Below, piece by piece: positions 27,471 through 35,930 of a stretch of DNA of 64,000 nucleotides (positions within the stretch are counted from its first letter, which is position 1; each line of letters begins with the position of its first letter). The notes below the pieces were generated by a model. The model was not told where the DNA came from. It ran no database searches and was given only the letters and a program-made list of their open reading frames with translations. The translations under genes were made by a program, and so were the position numbers. The stretch is from Simplicispira hankyongi (GTDB lineage: Bacteria > Pseudomonadota > Gammaproteobacteria > Burkholderiales > Burkholderiaceae_C). Where the stretch lies: assembly GCF_003570885.1 (NCBI RefSeq), contig NZ_QXJC01000003.1, positions 434,001 to 498,000 on the forward strand, given 5' to 3'.

Positions 27471-27896
27471 ATGACCCGCTGCCCACCCTTGCTCTCCCGC
27501 CGCGCCCTTCGCGCCACGCTCCTGGCGCTGTGCGCTCTTGTGCCCTTTGCGGCATCCCCCGCTCTCGCACAGACCAATGGCGAACTCGGCGGTGTACGCA
27601 CCTTCCCCGAGCAGGCCCGGCGCGGCACCCTGACCGTGCTCTCGACGGTGGACGCGCAAATCGACGGCAACCCGGTGCGCATGGCCCCCGGCATGCGCTT
27701 ATTCAGCCCGCAGAACTCGCTCGTCATGCTGCATTCCGTCATCGGCAAGCAGTACACGGTGAACTACCGGATGGAGACCAGCACCGGCATGCTGCATACC
27801 GCCTGGATTCTGACCGCAGCCGAGATCGCCCTGCCGCGCGCCGGCGGCGGCGTGCAGCGCAACTTCCGCTTCGAGAGCGACACCACCCCGCGTTGA
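27471..27896 (+). CDS. Small exported protein of unknown function
   Basis: 141 residues with a signal peptide: the arginine-rich start MTRCPPLLSRRALRATLLAL continues CALVPFAASPALA, with a likely cut after ALA (near residue 33). The mature part of about 108 residues includes GTLTVLSTVDAQIDGNPVRMAPGMRLF and LVMLHSVIGKQYTVNYRME, with beta-strand character and no recognised family. The SRRALRATLLAL segment resembles a twin-arginine motif only loosely. It starts between the tRNA terminator and miaB, 72 bases before miaB, and may form an operon with it. The ribosome site GGATAGAACC is weak. Function unknown. Confidence 0.7.
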   Translation: MTRCPPLLSRRALRATLLALCALVPFAASPALAQTNGELGGVRTFPEQARRGTLTVLSTVDAQIDGNPVRMAPGMRLFSPQNSLVMLHSVIGKQYTVNYRMETSTGMLHTAWILTAAEIALPRAGGGVQRNFRFESDTTPR

Positions 27897-27968
27897 AACC
27901 TTGGCCGCTTCGGGCAGGCGGCAGCGCCGGCGCGCACCTGCTTGGGCACAGCCCTGCGAGACATTTCC

Positions 27969-29303
27969 ATGAGCAAAAAAGTCTTTATCAAAACCTTTGG
28001 CTGCCAGATGAACGAGTACGACTCGGCCAAGATGCTGGACGTCATGCACGCCGCGGAAGGCTACGAGCCCACGCAGGACGTCGAAGAAGCCGACTTGATT
28101 CTGTTCAACACCTGTTCGGTGCGTGAAAAGGCGCAGGAGAAGGTGTTTTCCGACCTCGGCCGGGTGCGCCACCTCAAGGAGCGCGGTGTGCAGATTGGCG
28201 TGGGTGGCTGCGTCGCCAGCCAGGAAGGCGCCGAGATCATCAAGCGCGCGCCCTATGTCGACATCGTTTTCGGGCCACAAACCTTGCACCGCCTGCCGCA
28301 GCTCCTGGAGCAGCGCCGCGTGCAGGCCCGCCCGCAGGTGGACATCAGCTTCCCCGAAATTGAAAAATTCGACCACCTGCCGCCCGCGCGGGTGGAGGGC
28401 GCATCGGCCTTCGTCTCCATCATGGAAGGCTGCAGCAAGTACTGCAGCTACTGCGTGGTGCCGTACACGCGCGGCGAAGAAGTCAGCCGCCCGTTCGACG
28501 ACGTGCTGGTGGAAGTCGCCGGCCTGGCCGACCAGGGGGTGAAGGAAATCACCCTGCTGGGCCAGAACGTCAATGCCTACCGCGGGCCCATGGGGAACAC
28601 GGCCGAGATTGCCGATTTCGCCCTGCTGCTGGAATACGTGGCCGACATTCCCGGCATCGAGCGCCTGCGCTTCACCACCAGCCACCCCAACGAATTCACC
28701 CCGCGGCTGATCGAGGCCTACGCGCGCATTCCAAAATTGGCCAACCACCTGCACCTGCCCGTGCAGCACGGCTCAGACCGCATCCTGATGGCCATGAAGC
28801 GCGGCTACACCGCTATGGAATACAAGAGCACGGTGAAGAAGCTGCGCGCCATCCGGCCCGATCTGGCGATGAGCAGCGACTTCATCGTTGGCTTCCCCGG
28901 CGAGACCGAAGACGATTTCGCCAAGATGATGAAGCTGATCGACGACATCGGCTTCGACAACTCCTTCAGCTTCGTCTTCAGCCCGCGCCCGGGCACGCCC
29001 GCAGCCAACCTGCACGATGAAACGCCGGGCGACGTGAAGCTGCGCCGCCTGCACCAGTTGCAGGCCGTCATCAACGCCAACATCAAAACGATTAGCGAGC
29101 AACGCGTCGGAACGGTGCAGCGCATTCTGGTGGAAGGCGCCTCCAAACGCGACGCCGGCGAACTCATGGGCCGCACCGAGTGCAACCGCGTGGTGAACTT
29201 CGCCGGCCAGCCAAGGCTGGTGGGGCAGATGGTGGATGTGGCCATTACCGAAGCCAAGGCCTACACCTTGCGCGGCGAAGTGCTGGTCCGCGAGGCAGCA
29301 TAA
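27969..29303 (+). CDS. miaB: tRNA-2-methylthio-N6-isopentenyladenosine synthase MiaB
   Basis: Radical SAM enzyme that adds a methylthio group to i6A37 in tRNAs reading U-starting codons. 444 residues. The N-terminal domain binds an auxiliary 4Fe-4S cluster through cysteines in [29 protein letters not shown] and [11 protein letters not shown]. The radical SAM CxxxCxxC is [16 protein letters not shown] (near 155-162). A TRAM RNA-binding domain closes the protein (about 375-444). ATG 27969 precedes [15 protein letters not shown]; a longer TTG reading nine codons upstream has no support. Repeat copy C follows its stop. Confidence 0.97.
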   Translation: MSKKVFIKTFGCQMNEYDSAKMLDVMHAAEGYEPTQDVEEADLILFNTCSVREKAQEKVFSDLGRVRHLKERGVQIGVGGCVASQEGAEIIKRAPYVDIVFGPQTLHRLPQLLEQRRVQARPQVDISFPEIEKFDHLPPARVEGASAFVSIMEGCSKYCSYCVVPYTRGEEVSRPFDDVLVEVAGLADQGVKEITLLGQNVNAYRGPMGNTAEIADFALLLEYVADIPGIERLRFTTSHPNEFTPRLIEAYARIPKLANHLHLPVQHGSDRILMAMKRGYTAMEYKSTVKKLRAIRPDLAMSSDFIVGFPGETEDDFAKMMKLIDDIGFDNSFSFVFSPRPGTPAANLHDETPGDVKLRRLHQLQAVINANIKTISEQRVGTVQRILVEGASKRDAGELMGRTECNRVVNFAGQPRLVGQMVDVAITEAKAYTLRGEVLVREAA

Positions 29304-29352
29304 AGCGCCGGAAGCGCCTCTGAAGCGCCAACAGGCCAAGTGCAGCTATGCT

Positions 29353-29400
29353 TCTATATTTATAGCTGCTAGCGCTTACCCAATAAGCGCTAGAGGCCTA
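29353..29400 (+). repeat. Interspersed hairpin repeat, copy C
   Basis: TATAGCTGCTAGCGCTTACC-CAATAAGCGCTAGAGGCCTA: the clearest copy, with a perfect 9-bp hairpin TAGCGCTTA / TAAGCGCTA. It lies between the convergent miaB and ffh genes. Confidence 0.85.
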
Positions 29401-29413
29401 AAACACCTAAAAT

Positions 29414-30793
29414 TTAAAAGGGCATCTTGGGCATGCCACCGCCGCCCATGCCTTTCATGCCGCCCATCTTCTTCATCATCTTCATCAGGCCGCCGCCCTT
29501 CATCTTCTTCATCATGCCCTGCATCTGCTCGAACTCCTTGAGCAGGCGGTTGACTTCCTGAACCTGCACGCCGGCGCCGTTGGCAATGCGCTTCTTGCGG
29601 GTGGCCTTGATAAGTTCGGGCCTGCGGCGCTCCTTGGGCGTCATGCTCTGGATGATGCCCTCCTTGCGTTTGATGTCTTTCTCGGCCCGGTCCATGTCCA
29701 CCGCGCCGGCCTTGGCGCTCAGCTGCGCAGGCAGTTTGTCCATCAGGCTCGACAAGCCGCCCATCTGCTTCATCTGCTGGAGCTGACCGAGGAAGTCGTT
29801 GAGGTCAAAACCGTCGCCGCTTTTCACCTTCGCAGCGAGCTTCTGCGCGGCTTCCATGTCCACACCGGCCGACACCTGCTCGACCAGGGCGACGATGTCG
29901 CCCATGCCCAGGATGCGGCCGGCGTGGCGCTCGGCGTCAAACACCTCCAGACCGTCGAGCTTTTCCGACACGCCGGCGAACTTGATGGGCGCACCCGTGA
30001 TCTGGCGCACCGACAGCGCCGCGCCGCCGCGCGAATCACCGTCGAGCTTGGTGAGGATGATGCCGGTGAGCGGCAACGCCTCCTTGAAGGCCTTGGCCGT
30101 GTTGATGGCGTCCTGGCCCTGCATGGCGTCCACCACAAACAGCGTTTCGACCGGCTTGATGGCGGCATGCAGGTCCTTGATTTCCTGCATCAGCAACTCG
30201 TCAATCGCCAGGCGGCCTGCGGTGTCGACCAACAACACATCGAAGTAGTGCTTTTTGGCGTAATCAAGCGCAGCGAGGGCGATATCCAGTGGCTTCTGGT
30301 CAGGCGTACTCGGAAACCACTCGGCGCCGGCCTGGGCCGTAACAGTCTTGAGCTGTTCGATGGCGGCCGGGCGGTACACGTCGCCAGAGACCGTCAGCAC
30401 CTTCTTCTTGCGCTTCTCGATCAGGTGCTTGGCCAGTTTTGCCGTTGTCGTGGTCTTGCCCGCGCCCTGCAAGCCCGCCATCAGGATGACGGCCGGCGGC
30501 TGTGCGTTGAGATTGATGTCGGCCACGCCTTCGCCCATGGTGGCGACCAGTTCGCGGTGGACGATACCCACCAGCGCTTGCCCGGGCTTGAGCGAGCCCA
30601 TCACTTCCTGACCCAGGGCCTTGTCCTTCACACGGGCGATGAAGTCGCGCACCACGGGCAGGGCCACGTCGGCCTCCAGCAGCGCCATGCGCACTTCGCG
30701 CAGCATGTCCTGCACGTTCGATTCCGTGATGCGGGCCTGGCCACGCATCTCTTTGACCAGGCGCGTGAGTTTGTCGGTGAGGGCGGAGGCCAT
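29414..30793 (-). CDS. ffh: Signal recognition particle protein Ffh
   Basis: GTPase that binds 4.5S RNA and signal sequences and delivers ribosomes to the membrane receptor FtsY. 459 residues: N domain (about 1-90, including SNVQDMLREVRMALLEADVAL), G domain with GLQGAGKTTTTAKLA (near 105-118), DVYRPAAIEQL, LLVDTAGRL and LTKLDGDSRGGAALS, and a methionine-rich M domain that ends in repeated Met-Lys-Lys-Gly-Gly stretches (MMKKMKGGGLMKMMKKMGG). The M-domain methionine bristles form the signal-sequence groove. The ATG at 30793 opens the N domain directly. It is divergent from the ypjD-like gene. Confidence 0.98.
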   Translation of the reverse strand: MASALTDKLTRLVKEMRGQARITESNVQDMLREVRMALLEADVALPVVRDFIARVKDKALGQEVMGSLKPGQALVGIVHRELVATMGEGVADINLNAQPPAVILMAGLQGAGKTTTTAKLAKHLIEKRKKKVLTVSGDVYRPAAIEQLKTVTAQAGAEWFPSTPDQKPLDIALAALDYAKKHYFDVLLVDTAGRLAIDELLMQEIKDLHAAIKPVETLFVVDAMQGQDAINTAKAFKEALPLTGIILTKLDGDSRGGAALSVRQITGAPIKFAGVSEKLDGLEVFDAERHAGRILGMGDIVALVEQVSAGVDMEAAQKLAAKVKSGDGFDLNDFLGQLQQMKQMGGLSSLMDKLPAQLSAKAGAVDMDRAEKDIKRKEGIIQSMTPKERRRPELIKATRKKRIANGAGVQVQEVNRLLKEFEQMQGMMKKMKGGGLMKMMKKMGGMKGMGGGGMPKMPF

Positions 30794-30872
30794 AAAAAAA
30801 TTCCGGGTGAGTGCGCTTGGGCGGGCGGTGTGGGCCGCAGGCTGGTGCCCGGGCGAAAGGTAAACTGCCGGG

Positions 30873-31670
30873 ATGATTTTAACCAGCGCCTCTCCCGTCG
30901 CCTTGCTGCTGGGGGCTACCGCTGCAATTGCCTATGCCATACCGGCGGCGTTTGCCTCGCGCCTGCCCGAACCGGCCGCGAAAGCGGCGCTTTGGTTGGC
31001 TTGGGCACTGCATGGCGCCCTGCTTGGGCTGGGCATGCTGCAGCCCTCGCCTCGCTTTGGTTTTGCCCCCGCGCTGTCCGTCACCGCCTGGCTGGTGCTG
31101 ACGGTGTACGCCGTAGAGCGGCAACTATTCCCCCAGTTGCGTGCACGCTGGGCTTTGGCAGCGCTGGGGGCGCTGGCCGTGCTGTTGGCTCTGGCATTTC
31201 CAGGCCAGCCGCTGCACATCAGCGCCTCGGGCTGGCTGCCACTGCATCTGGCGCTCGGCATCGCAGCCTACGGGCTGTTCGCTGCTGCGGTGGTCCATGC
31301 GGCACTGATGACCCGTGCCGAAAAGCGGCTTCGCCTGGCCGAAGACCCCCACAGCGGCCTGCCTTTGCTGACGCTTGAACGCCTCACGTTCCGCTTCGTC
31401 ACAGCCGGGTTCGTGCTGCTGAGCGCCACCCTGGTCGCTGGCGTTCTGTTCAGCGAGGCCCTCTACGGGCGCGCATGGCGCTGGGACCACAAGGCGGTTT
31501 TTTCGCTGCTGTCCTGGTTCACTTTTGCCGCCTTGCTGCTCGGGCGCAGGCGCTTTGGCTGGCGCGGGCGCAGTGCGGTCCGGGTGTTGTATGCGGGCGC
31601 AGTGCTGCTGCTGCTCGCCTACGTCGGTTCGCGCTTTGTACTGGAAGTCGTGTTCGGGCGCGTAGTATGA
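30873..31670 (+). CDS. ypjD: Inner-membrane protein YpjD, cytochrome c assembly (CcsA/CcmC-like) family
   Basis: Multi-spanning membrane protein of 265 residues with about eight hydrophobic segments. It has the family motif WRWDHKAVFSLLSWFTFAALLLGR near 215-237, similar to the WG(W)W..D..ET haem-handling region of CcsA/CcmC but without its full tryptophan signature. Members related to YpjD/CorE sit beside ffh in many betaproteobacteria and have been tied to divalent cation transport as well as haem delivery; the precise role is unsettled. It is divergent from ffh, and its stop overlaps the next small gene as ATGA. Confidence 0.85.
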   Translation: MILTSASPVALLLGATAAIAYAIPAAFASRLPEPAAKAALWLAWALHGALLGLGMLQPSPRFGFAPALSVTAWLVLTVYAVERQLFPQLRARWALAALGALAVLLALAFPGQPLHISASGWLPLHLALGIAAYGLFAAAVVHAALMTRAEKRLRLAEDPHSGLPLLTLERLTFRFVTAGFVLLSATLVAGVLFSEALYGRAWRWDHKAVFSLLSWFTFAALLLGRRRFGWRGRSAVRVLYAGAVLLLLAYVGSRFVLEVVFGRVV

Positions 31671-31891
31671 AATTTCTCGTTCTGCTGCTGGTGCTCGGCG
31701 TGGCCTACATGGTGTGGCGCGGCAAGCGCGTCGAGTCCAGAAAAGCACCCCGGCAATCGGCGCAACTTCCTGCTCCCCAAGAGATGCTGGCCTGTGCGCG
31801 CTGTGGCGTCCATGTGCCCCGCAGCGACGCCTGGCTCAGCGACGGGCGAAGCTACTGCTGTGCCGAGCACCAAAAGCAAGATGGCCACTGA
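31667..31891 (+). CDS. Small membrane-anchored zinc-finger-like protein (PP0621 type)
   Basis: A 74-residue protein: an N-terminal membrane anchor MKFLVLLLVLGVAYMVWRGK, a linker rich in Arg/Pro/Gln, then four cysteines and a histidine in CARCGVHVPRSD and SYCCAEHQ that can form a single zinc ribbon. I match it to the small PP0621-type family found near pilS/pilR and ampD. Its start overlaps the ypjD stop (ATGA), and its last 11 bases overlap the pilS start, so the three are probably translated from one message. Function unknown; position suggests a link to the cell envelope. Confidence 0.8.
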   Translation: MKFLVLLLVLGVAYMVWRGKRVESRKAPRQSAQLPAPQEMLACARCGVHVPRSDAWLSDGRSYCCAEHQKQDGH

Positions 31892-33608
31892 GGGGTTCTT
31901 TGCCACCTCGCTGGCGCGGCAGCGGCTATTGCGCGGACAGGACCCCGCCTTTTTGCGTCTGTGGCAAGGCTTTCTGACTGGCCGCGTCGTCGTAGCCCTG
32001 GCGCTGCTGCTGCTGCAGCTCATGGGCCAGATGCTGAACCAGGCCGCAGAACCGTGGATCATCGGCGTCTGCGTGCTGTACTTGGCTGGCACCCTGGCCC
32101 TGCGCCTGTTCGCAGGCAGGGCGGCGCCCTCTCCGCAGGCTGGCGTGCAATGGCTGCCTTCGATCGGTGTGGATTTGGCGGTGGTGTCAGCGCTGCAACT
32201 CCTGCACACCGGCAGCATGAGCTTCACCCCGCTCTTTGGACTGCCCATCCTCATGGCCTCGGTGCTGGGCACACTCACCCTCGCGCTGGGGACCACCGCA
32301 GCCGTCACGATCTTGCTGCTCGCCTGGGCCTGGTGGGGAGGTGACCACAACGGCGCAGAGATGGCGCAGCGCTCGCTGCAAGCGGCGTTGACGGGCACGG
32401 GCTACTTTATCGTGGCCTTCCTGGTGCAGCAGCTCGCGCTGCGCCTGGTGCGCGAGCAGCACATTGCCCAAACCAGCCGAGCCACGGCCATGGTGCAGCA
32501 GCAGGTCAGCGCGCTTGTGATTCAGAACCTCAGCGAGGGCGTGCTGGTGCTGGGCGAAGACTTTGTGGTGCGCAATGCCAATCCGGCGGGAGTGCGGCTG
32601 CTCGGCGCCGAATCCACGCTGAGCGCGCCGTTCTCGCTGCTTGCGCGCCCGCCCTGGCAAGCCCTTGCCGCCCTGGCGCGGCGCAGTTTTCGCCAGAATG
32701 CCCCCCAAGTCGCCGAAGTCAATCTGATCAGCGAAGACCAGAGCCCTATTGGATTGCACGTGCGCACCTGGCTGACAGCGCCCGACTCCGCGGCCCCGGA
32801 CGCTTCCGAGCAGCGCCTGTGCGTCATGTTCCTGCACGATTTGCGCGAGCTCGAAGCACGCCTGCGGACCGAAAAGCTCGCCGCCATGGGCCGCATGTCG
32901 GCCGCCGTGGCGCACGAAATCCGCAACCCGCTGGCGGCAATCGTCCAGGCAAACGCCCTGCTGGACGAAGACCTGCACGACCCGACACACAAGCGTCTGG
33001 CGCAGATGATCGGCCAGAACGCCGACCGTCTGGCCCACATCGCCGAGGAAATTCTCGATATTGCCCGCGTGCAGCACCAGATCGACCACGCCGCTGCGGC
33101 CACGGTAGCGCTCGACGACAACGTGGCGCACATCTGGCGCGAGTGGCAGGCGCACGCCGCGCCGACACGCCAGGGAACGCTGGCACTGGGCGCGCCTGGC
33201 ATGCATGTCGAATTCGATGCCGAACACCTGCGCCGCGTGCTGGTGAACCTGCTCGACAATGCCTTGCGCTACCGCTCCGGCGACAGCGAGTCGCTGCAAT
33301 TGCAGACGCGCATGGATTCCCCGGGCCAGGCCAGCGTACAAGTGTGGAGCGATGGCGCGCCCTTGGACCAGTCGGTCGAGCGCCATCTGTTCGAGCCCTT
33401 CTTCTCCTCCGAGAGCCGCTCCAGTGGCCTGGGTCTCTACATCTGCCGCGGCCTGTGCGAGCGCCATGGCGCCAGCATCGGCTACCAGCGCGCGCACCGG
33501 CAGACACAGACCGGCGATCGCAGCGGGAATGCGTTTACCGTAAGGTTCCGTGGCACTGGCCTGGTGGCCTCGCCCGACGCCTCCCTGTTTGACACCATCG
33601 TGGTCTGA
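31881..33608 (+). CDS. pilS: Sensor histidine kinase PilS
   Basis: Membrane sensor kinase that controls PilR and, through it, transcription of the pilin gene. 575 residues. About six membrane helices lie within residues 25-180 (VVVALALLLLQLMGQML, IIGVCVLYLAGTLAL, TTAAVTILLLAWAWW and others), a PAS-like region follows (about 210-320), then HisKA with the phospho-acceptor in AAVAHEIRNPLAAIVQAN (His near 344), and HATPase with LVNLLDNALRY (near 458) and SSGLGLYICRGLCERHG (near 515). ATG 31881 begins MATEGFFATSLARQ; an earlier in-frame start lies inside the upstream gene. pilR starts 10 bases later. Confidence 0.95.
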   Translation: MATEGFFATSLARQRLLRGQDPAFLRLWQGFLTGRVVVALALLLLQLMGQMLNQAAEPWIIGVCVLYLAGTLALRLFAGRAAPSPQAGVQWLPSIGVDLAVVSALQLLHTGSMSFTPLFGLPILMASVLGTLTLALGTTAAVTILLLAWAWWGGDHNGAEMAQRSLQAALTGTGYFIVAFLVQQLALRLVREQHIAQTSRATAMVQQQVSALVIQNLSEGVLVLGEDFVVRNANPAGVRLLGAESTLSAPFSLLARPPWQALAALARRSFRQNAPQVAEVNLISEDQSPIGLHVRTWLTAPDSAAPDASEQRLCVMFLHDLRELEARLRTEKLAAMGRMSAAVAHEIRNPLAAIVQANALLDEDLHDPTHKRLAQMIGQNADRLAHIAEEILDIARVQHQIDHAAAATVALDDNVAHIWREWQAHAAPTRQGTLALGAPGMHVEFDAEHLRRVLVNLLDNALRYRSGDSESLQLQTRMDSPGQASVQVWSDGAPLDQSVERHLFEPFFSSESRSSGLGLYICRGLCERHGASIGYQRAHRQTQTGDRSGNAFTVRFRGTGLVASPDASLFDTIVV

Positions 33609-33618
33609 CCCTCTGACT

Positions 33619-35085
33619 ATGCATTCCCAGCCCGCCTCCATCCTCGTGGTCGATGACGAACCCGACCTGCGAACGCTCTACGAGCTGACGCTGTTGCGGG
33701 AGGGCTACCGTGTCGAAACAGCCGCCGATGTTGCAGAGGCACGCCAGTTGCTGGCGCAAAACCGGTACGAAGTGGTCATCACCGACATGCGCCTGCCCGA
33801 CGGATTTGGCATGGAATTGCTGCACGACCTGCGCAAACAGCAACGCCCGGAGCGCTGTTTGGTCATGACAGCGTACGGCTCGGCTGAAAACGCCGTCGAA
33901 GCACTGCGCGCCGGTGCATTTGATTACCTCACCAAACCGGTGGATCTCAAGCAGTTTCGCGCCGTGGTGGCCTCGGCGATCCAGGGTACGGACAGCGTCT
34001 TGGCGCCCAAAACCGCGCAAACACGTACGGCGCCGGGCGGCCCCAACGGTCTCAGCGGCCCGACCTCCCTTGATCGCCTGGTAGGCCAATCCCAGACCAT
34101 GCAGAACGTCAAGCAACGCATTGCCAAAGTGGCACGTGGCATGGCGCCTGTCCTGGTACGCGGTGAATCTGGCACGGGAAAAGAACTGGTTGCCAGAGCC
34201 TTGCACGAAAGCAGCCAACGGGCTGGTGGCCCGCTGGTCGCCGTCAACTGCGGCGCCATTCCGGAAGCTTTGCTGGAAGCCGAATTCTTCGGCGCGCGCA
34301 AAGGCTCCTACACCGGCGCTACGCAGGATCGACAGGGGTACTTCCAGGCCGCGCAAGGCGGTACGCTCTTTCTCGACGAGATCGGTGACTTGCCGCTGGC
34401 CATGCAGTCCAAGCTGCTGCGCGCCATCCAGGAACGCAGTGTGCGGTCGCTGGGCGCAACGCAGGAGGAGCCGGTCGATGTGCGCATCGTCAGCGCCACC
34501 CACCGCGACCTCGCCGCCGACGTCCAGGCTGGGCGCTTTCGCCAGGATCTGTATTACCGGCTCAACGTCATCGAGGTGGTGATACCTCCGCTGCGCGAAC
34601 GCCGCGAAGACCTGCCTGACCTGTGCCGCGCCCTGCTGGCGCGTATTGCCCACGAATCCGGCATCCCCGCGCCCAAACTTACCGATGCGACCGTTGCGGC
34701 CATCGCGGCCCACCCCCTCACCGGCAACGTGCGCGAACTGGAAAACCTGCTGCACCGCGCGGTAGCCCTGGGCGACGGCGATGAACTGCACGTGGACTGC
34801 GCAGTCTCGTCAGTCACCGAACCCCTACCGGCCGGCACCACCCCCGGCGCGACGGAAACAGCACCTGCGGCAGCACGGGCGGATCAGGAACCGGTCCCCC
34901 GGGATCTGCAGGCCTGGCTGGATCAGCAGGAGCGCTGCATTCTGGTGCGTGCGCTGCAAGAAAACCATTTCAACCGCACGGCGACGGCAGCTCGCCTGGG
35001 CATCAGTCTGCGCCAGATTCGCTACCGCATCGCGCGGCTCAACATCGCGGCACCTGGCGACCCGCAAGGCGACGATGAGGCCTGA
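33619..35085 (+). CDS. pilR: Sigma-54-dependent response regulator PilR
   Basis: Activates sigma-54 (RpoN) promoters, classically that of the major pilin. 488 residues: receiver domain with VVDDEPDLRTLYEL and phospho-acceptor Asp in VVITDMRLPDG (near 55); AAA+ domain with Walker A GESGTGKELVARAL (near 181), the sigma-54 contact loop GSYTGATQDRQGYF (near 229) and Walker B GGTLFLDEIGDLP; and a Fis-type helix-turn-helix FNRTATAARLGISLRQIRYRI (about 450-472). The contact loop reads GSYTGA rather than GAFTGA; the Phe-to-Tyr change is tolerated in several regulators of this class. It follows pilS by 10 bases and overlaps ampD by 11. Confidence 0.96.
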   Translation: MHSQPASILVVDDEPDLRTLYELTLLREGYRVETAADVAEARQLLAQNRYEVVITDMRLPDGFGMELLHDLRKQQRPERCLVMTAYGSAENAVEALRAGAFDYLTKPVDLKQFRAVVASAIQGTDSVLAPKTAQTRTAPGGPNGLSGPTSLDRLVGQSQTMQNVKQRIAKVARGMAPVLVRGESGTGKELVARALHESSQRAGGPLVAVNCGAIPEALLEAEFFGARKGSYTGATQDRQGYFQAAQGGTLFLDEIGDLPLAMQSKLLRAIQERSVRSLGATQEEPVDVRIVSATHRDLAADVQAGRFRQDLYYRLNVIEVVIPPLRERREDLPDLCRALLARIAHESGIPAPKLTDATVAAIAAHPLTGNVRELENLLHRAVALGDGDELHVDCAVSSVTEPLPAGTTPGATETAPAAARADQEPVPRDLQAWLDQQERCILVRALQENHFNRTATAARLGISLRQIRYRIARLNIAAPGDPQGDDEA

Positions 35086-35653
35086 GAACAGCTCCTTGTG
35101 GCAAGGTGGCTGGTACCAAGCTGCGCATGCGCTGGCATCACCACACTGCGATGCGCGTCCGGCGGGCGCCCAGGTGGATTTGCTGGTGGTGCATTCCATC
35201 AGCCTGCCGCCTGGGCAGTACGGCGGCGGTGATGTCGCGGCGCTCTTTCTCGGCACCCTCGACTGCACCGCCCATCCCTACTACGAACGCTTGCGCGGCC
35301 TGCGCGTTTCAGCGCATTTCTTTGTCCGCCGGGATGGCGCGCTGGTTCAGTTCGTGGACTGCGACCAGCGCGCATGGCATGCGGGGGCGTCCTGCTACCG
35401 GGGCCGCAGCCATTGCAACGACGACTCCATCGGCATTGAACTCGAAGGCCTGGAGGGCGAAGTCTTCGAGGCTGCGCAGTACGGCACGCTGGTGCAACTG
35501 AGCCACGCGTTGGCGCAGCGCTACCCCATTGCCCACATAGCCGGGCATGAACATATCGCACCAGGGCGCAAGGCCGACCCAGGTGCGGCATTTGACTGGG
35601 TGCAATTTCAGAGCCGCCTGGGCCTGCCGAGCATTCAGTTTCCGCTGCGCTGA
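35075..35653 (+). CDS. ampD: 1,6-anhydro-N-acetylmuramoyl-L-alanine amidase AmpD
   Basis: Cytoplasmic zinc amidase that removes the peptide from anhydromuropeptides during cell-wall recycling. 192 residues of the amidase_2 fold: the first zinc His in LLVVHSISLPPGQYGG (near 35), the substrate region AHFFVRRDGALVQFVDCDQRAWHAG, SIGIELEG, and the other zinc ligands in IAGHEHIAPGRKADPGAAFDW (near 152-165). In enterics loss of AmpD induces AmpC beta-lactamase through AmpR; neither ampR nor ampE is next door here. The ATG at 35075 overlaps the pilR end by 11 bases. Confidence 0.95.
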   Translation: MRPENSSLWQGGWYQAAHALASPHCDARPAGAQVDLLVVHSISLPPGQYGGGDVAALFLGTLDCTAHPYYERLRGLRVSAHFFVRRDGALVQFVDCDQRAWHAGASCYRGRSHCNDDSIGIELEGLEGEVFEAAQYGTLVQLSHALAQRYPIAHIAGHEHIAPGRKADPGAAFDWVQFQSRLGLPSIQFPLR

Positions 35654-35830
35654 GCACGCCGCACGCGGGCCACATAGCCCGCGCCCAGGCCAACGCTCCA
35701 ATCCAAACGCGGCCCGAGAGCCACAAACAGCTCGCAGACGGCTGCCAAGCTTGCTTCTTCCCCCGCGCTCCAAGCCACATGCGGGCTGGCACAAATGTCT
35801 GCATGGCATGCACCATTAAATTCCAAAAAA

Positions 35831-35846
35831 ACACTATAGGTAGCGT
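35831..35846 (+). promoter_or_regulatory. NrdR-like box 1 upstream of nrdA
   Basis: ACACTATAGGTAGCGT agrees with the NrdR consensus ACACwATATATwGTGT at 13 of 16 positions by eye and is palindromic at its ends. It is 85 bases before the nrdA ATG. Confidence 0.65.
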
Positions 35847-35847
35847 A

Positions 35848-35876
35848 TTGCAAATACTTTTTGCACCACCTATAGT
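35848..35876 (+). promoter_or_regulatory. Putative sigma-70 promoter of nrdA
   Basis: TTGCAA and TATAGT separated by 17 bases, the best promoter-like arrangement in the gap. NrdR-like box 2 overlaps the -10 element, as expected for repression by NrdR. Confidence 0.6.
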
Positions 35877-35878
35877 TA
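35863..35878 (-). promoter_or_regulatory. NrdR-like box 2 upstream of nrdA
   Basis: Read on the minus strand as TAACTATAGGTGGTGC, matching box 1 over CTATAGGTnG and the NrdR consensus at 10 of 16 positions. Its centre is 32 bp from that of box 1, about three helix turns, which is the usual NrdR spacing. Confidence 0.55.
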
Positions 35879-35930
35879 TTCACCCACACCTACCGCCGCC
35901 CAGTCTTTTTCTTTTTTTGAATGGAACGCC

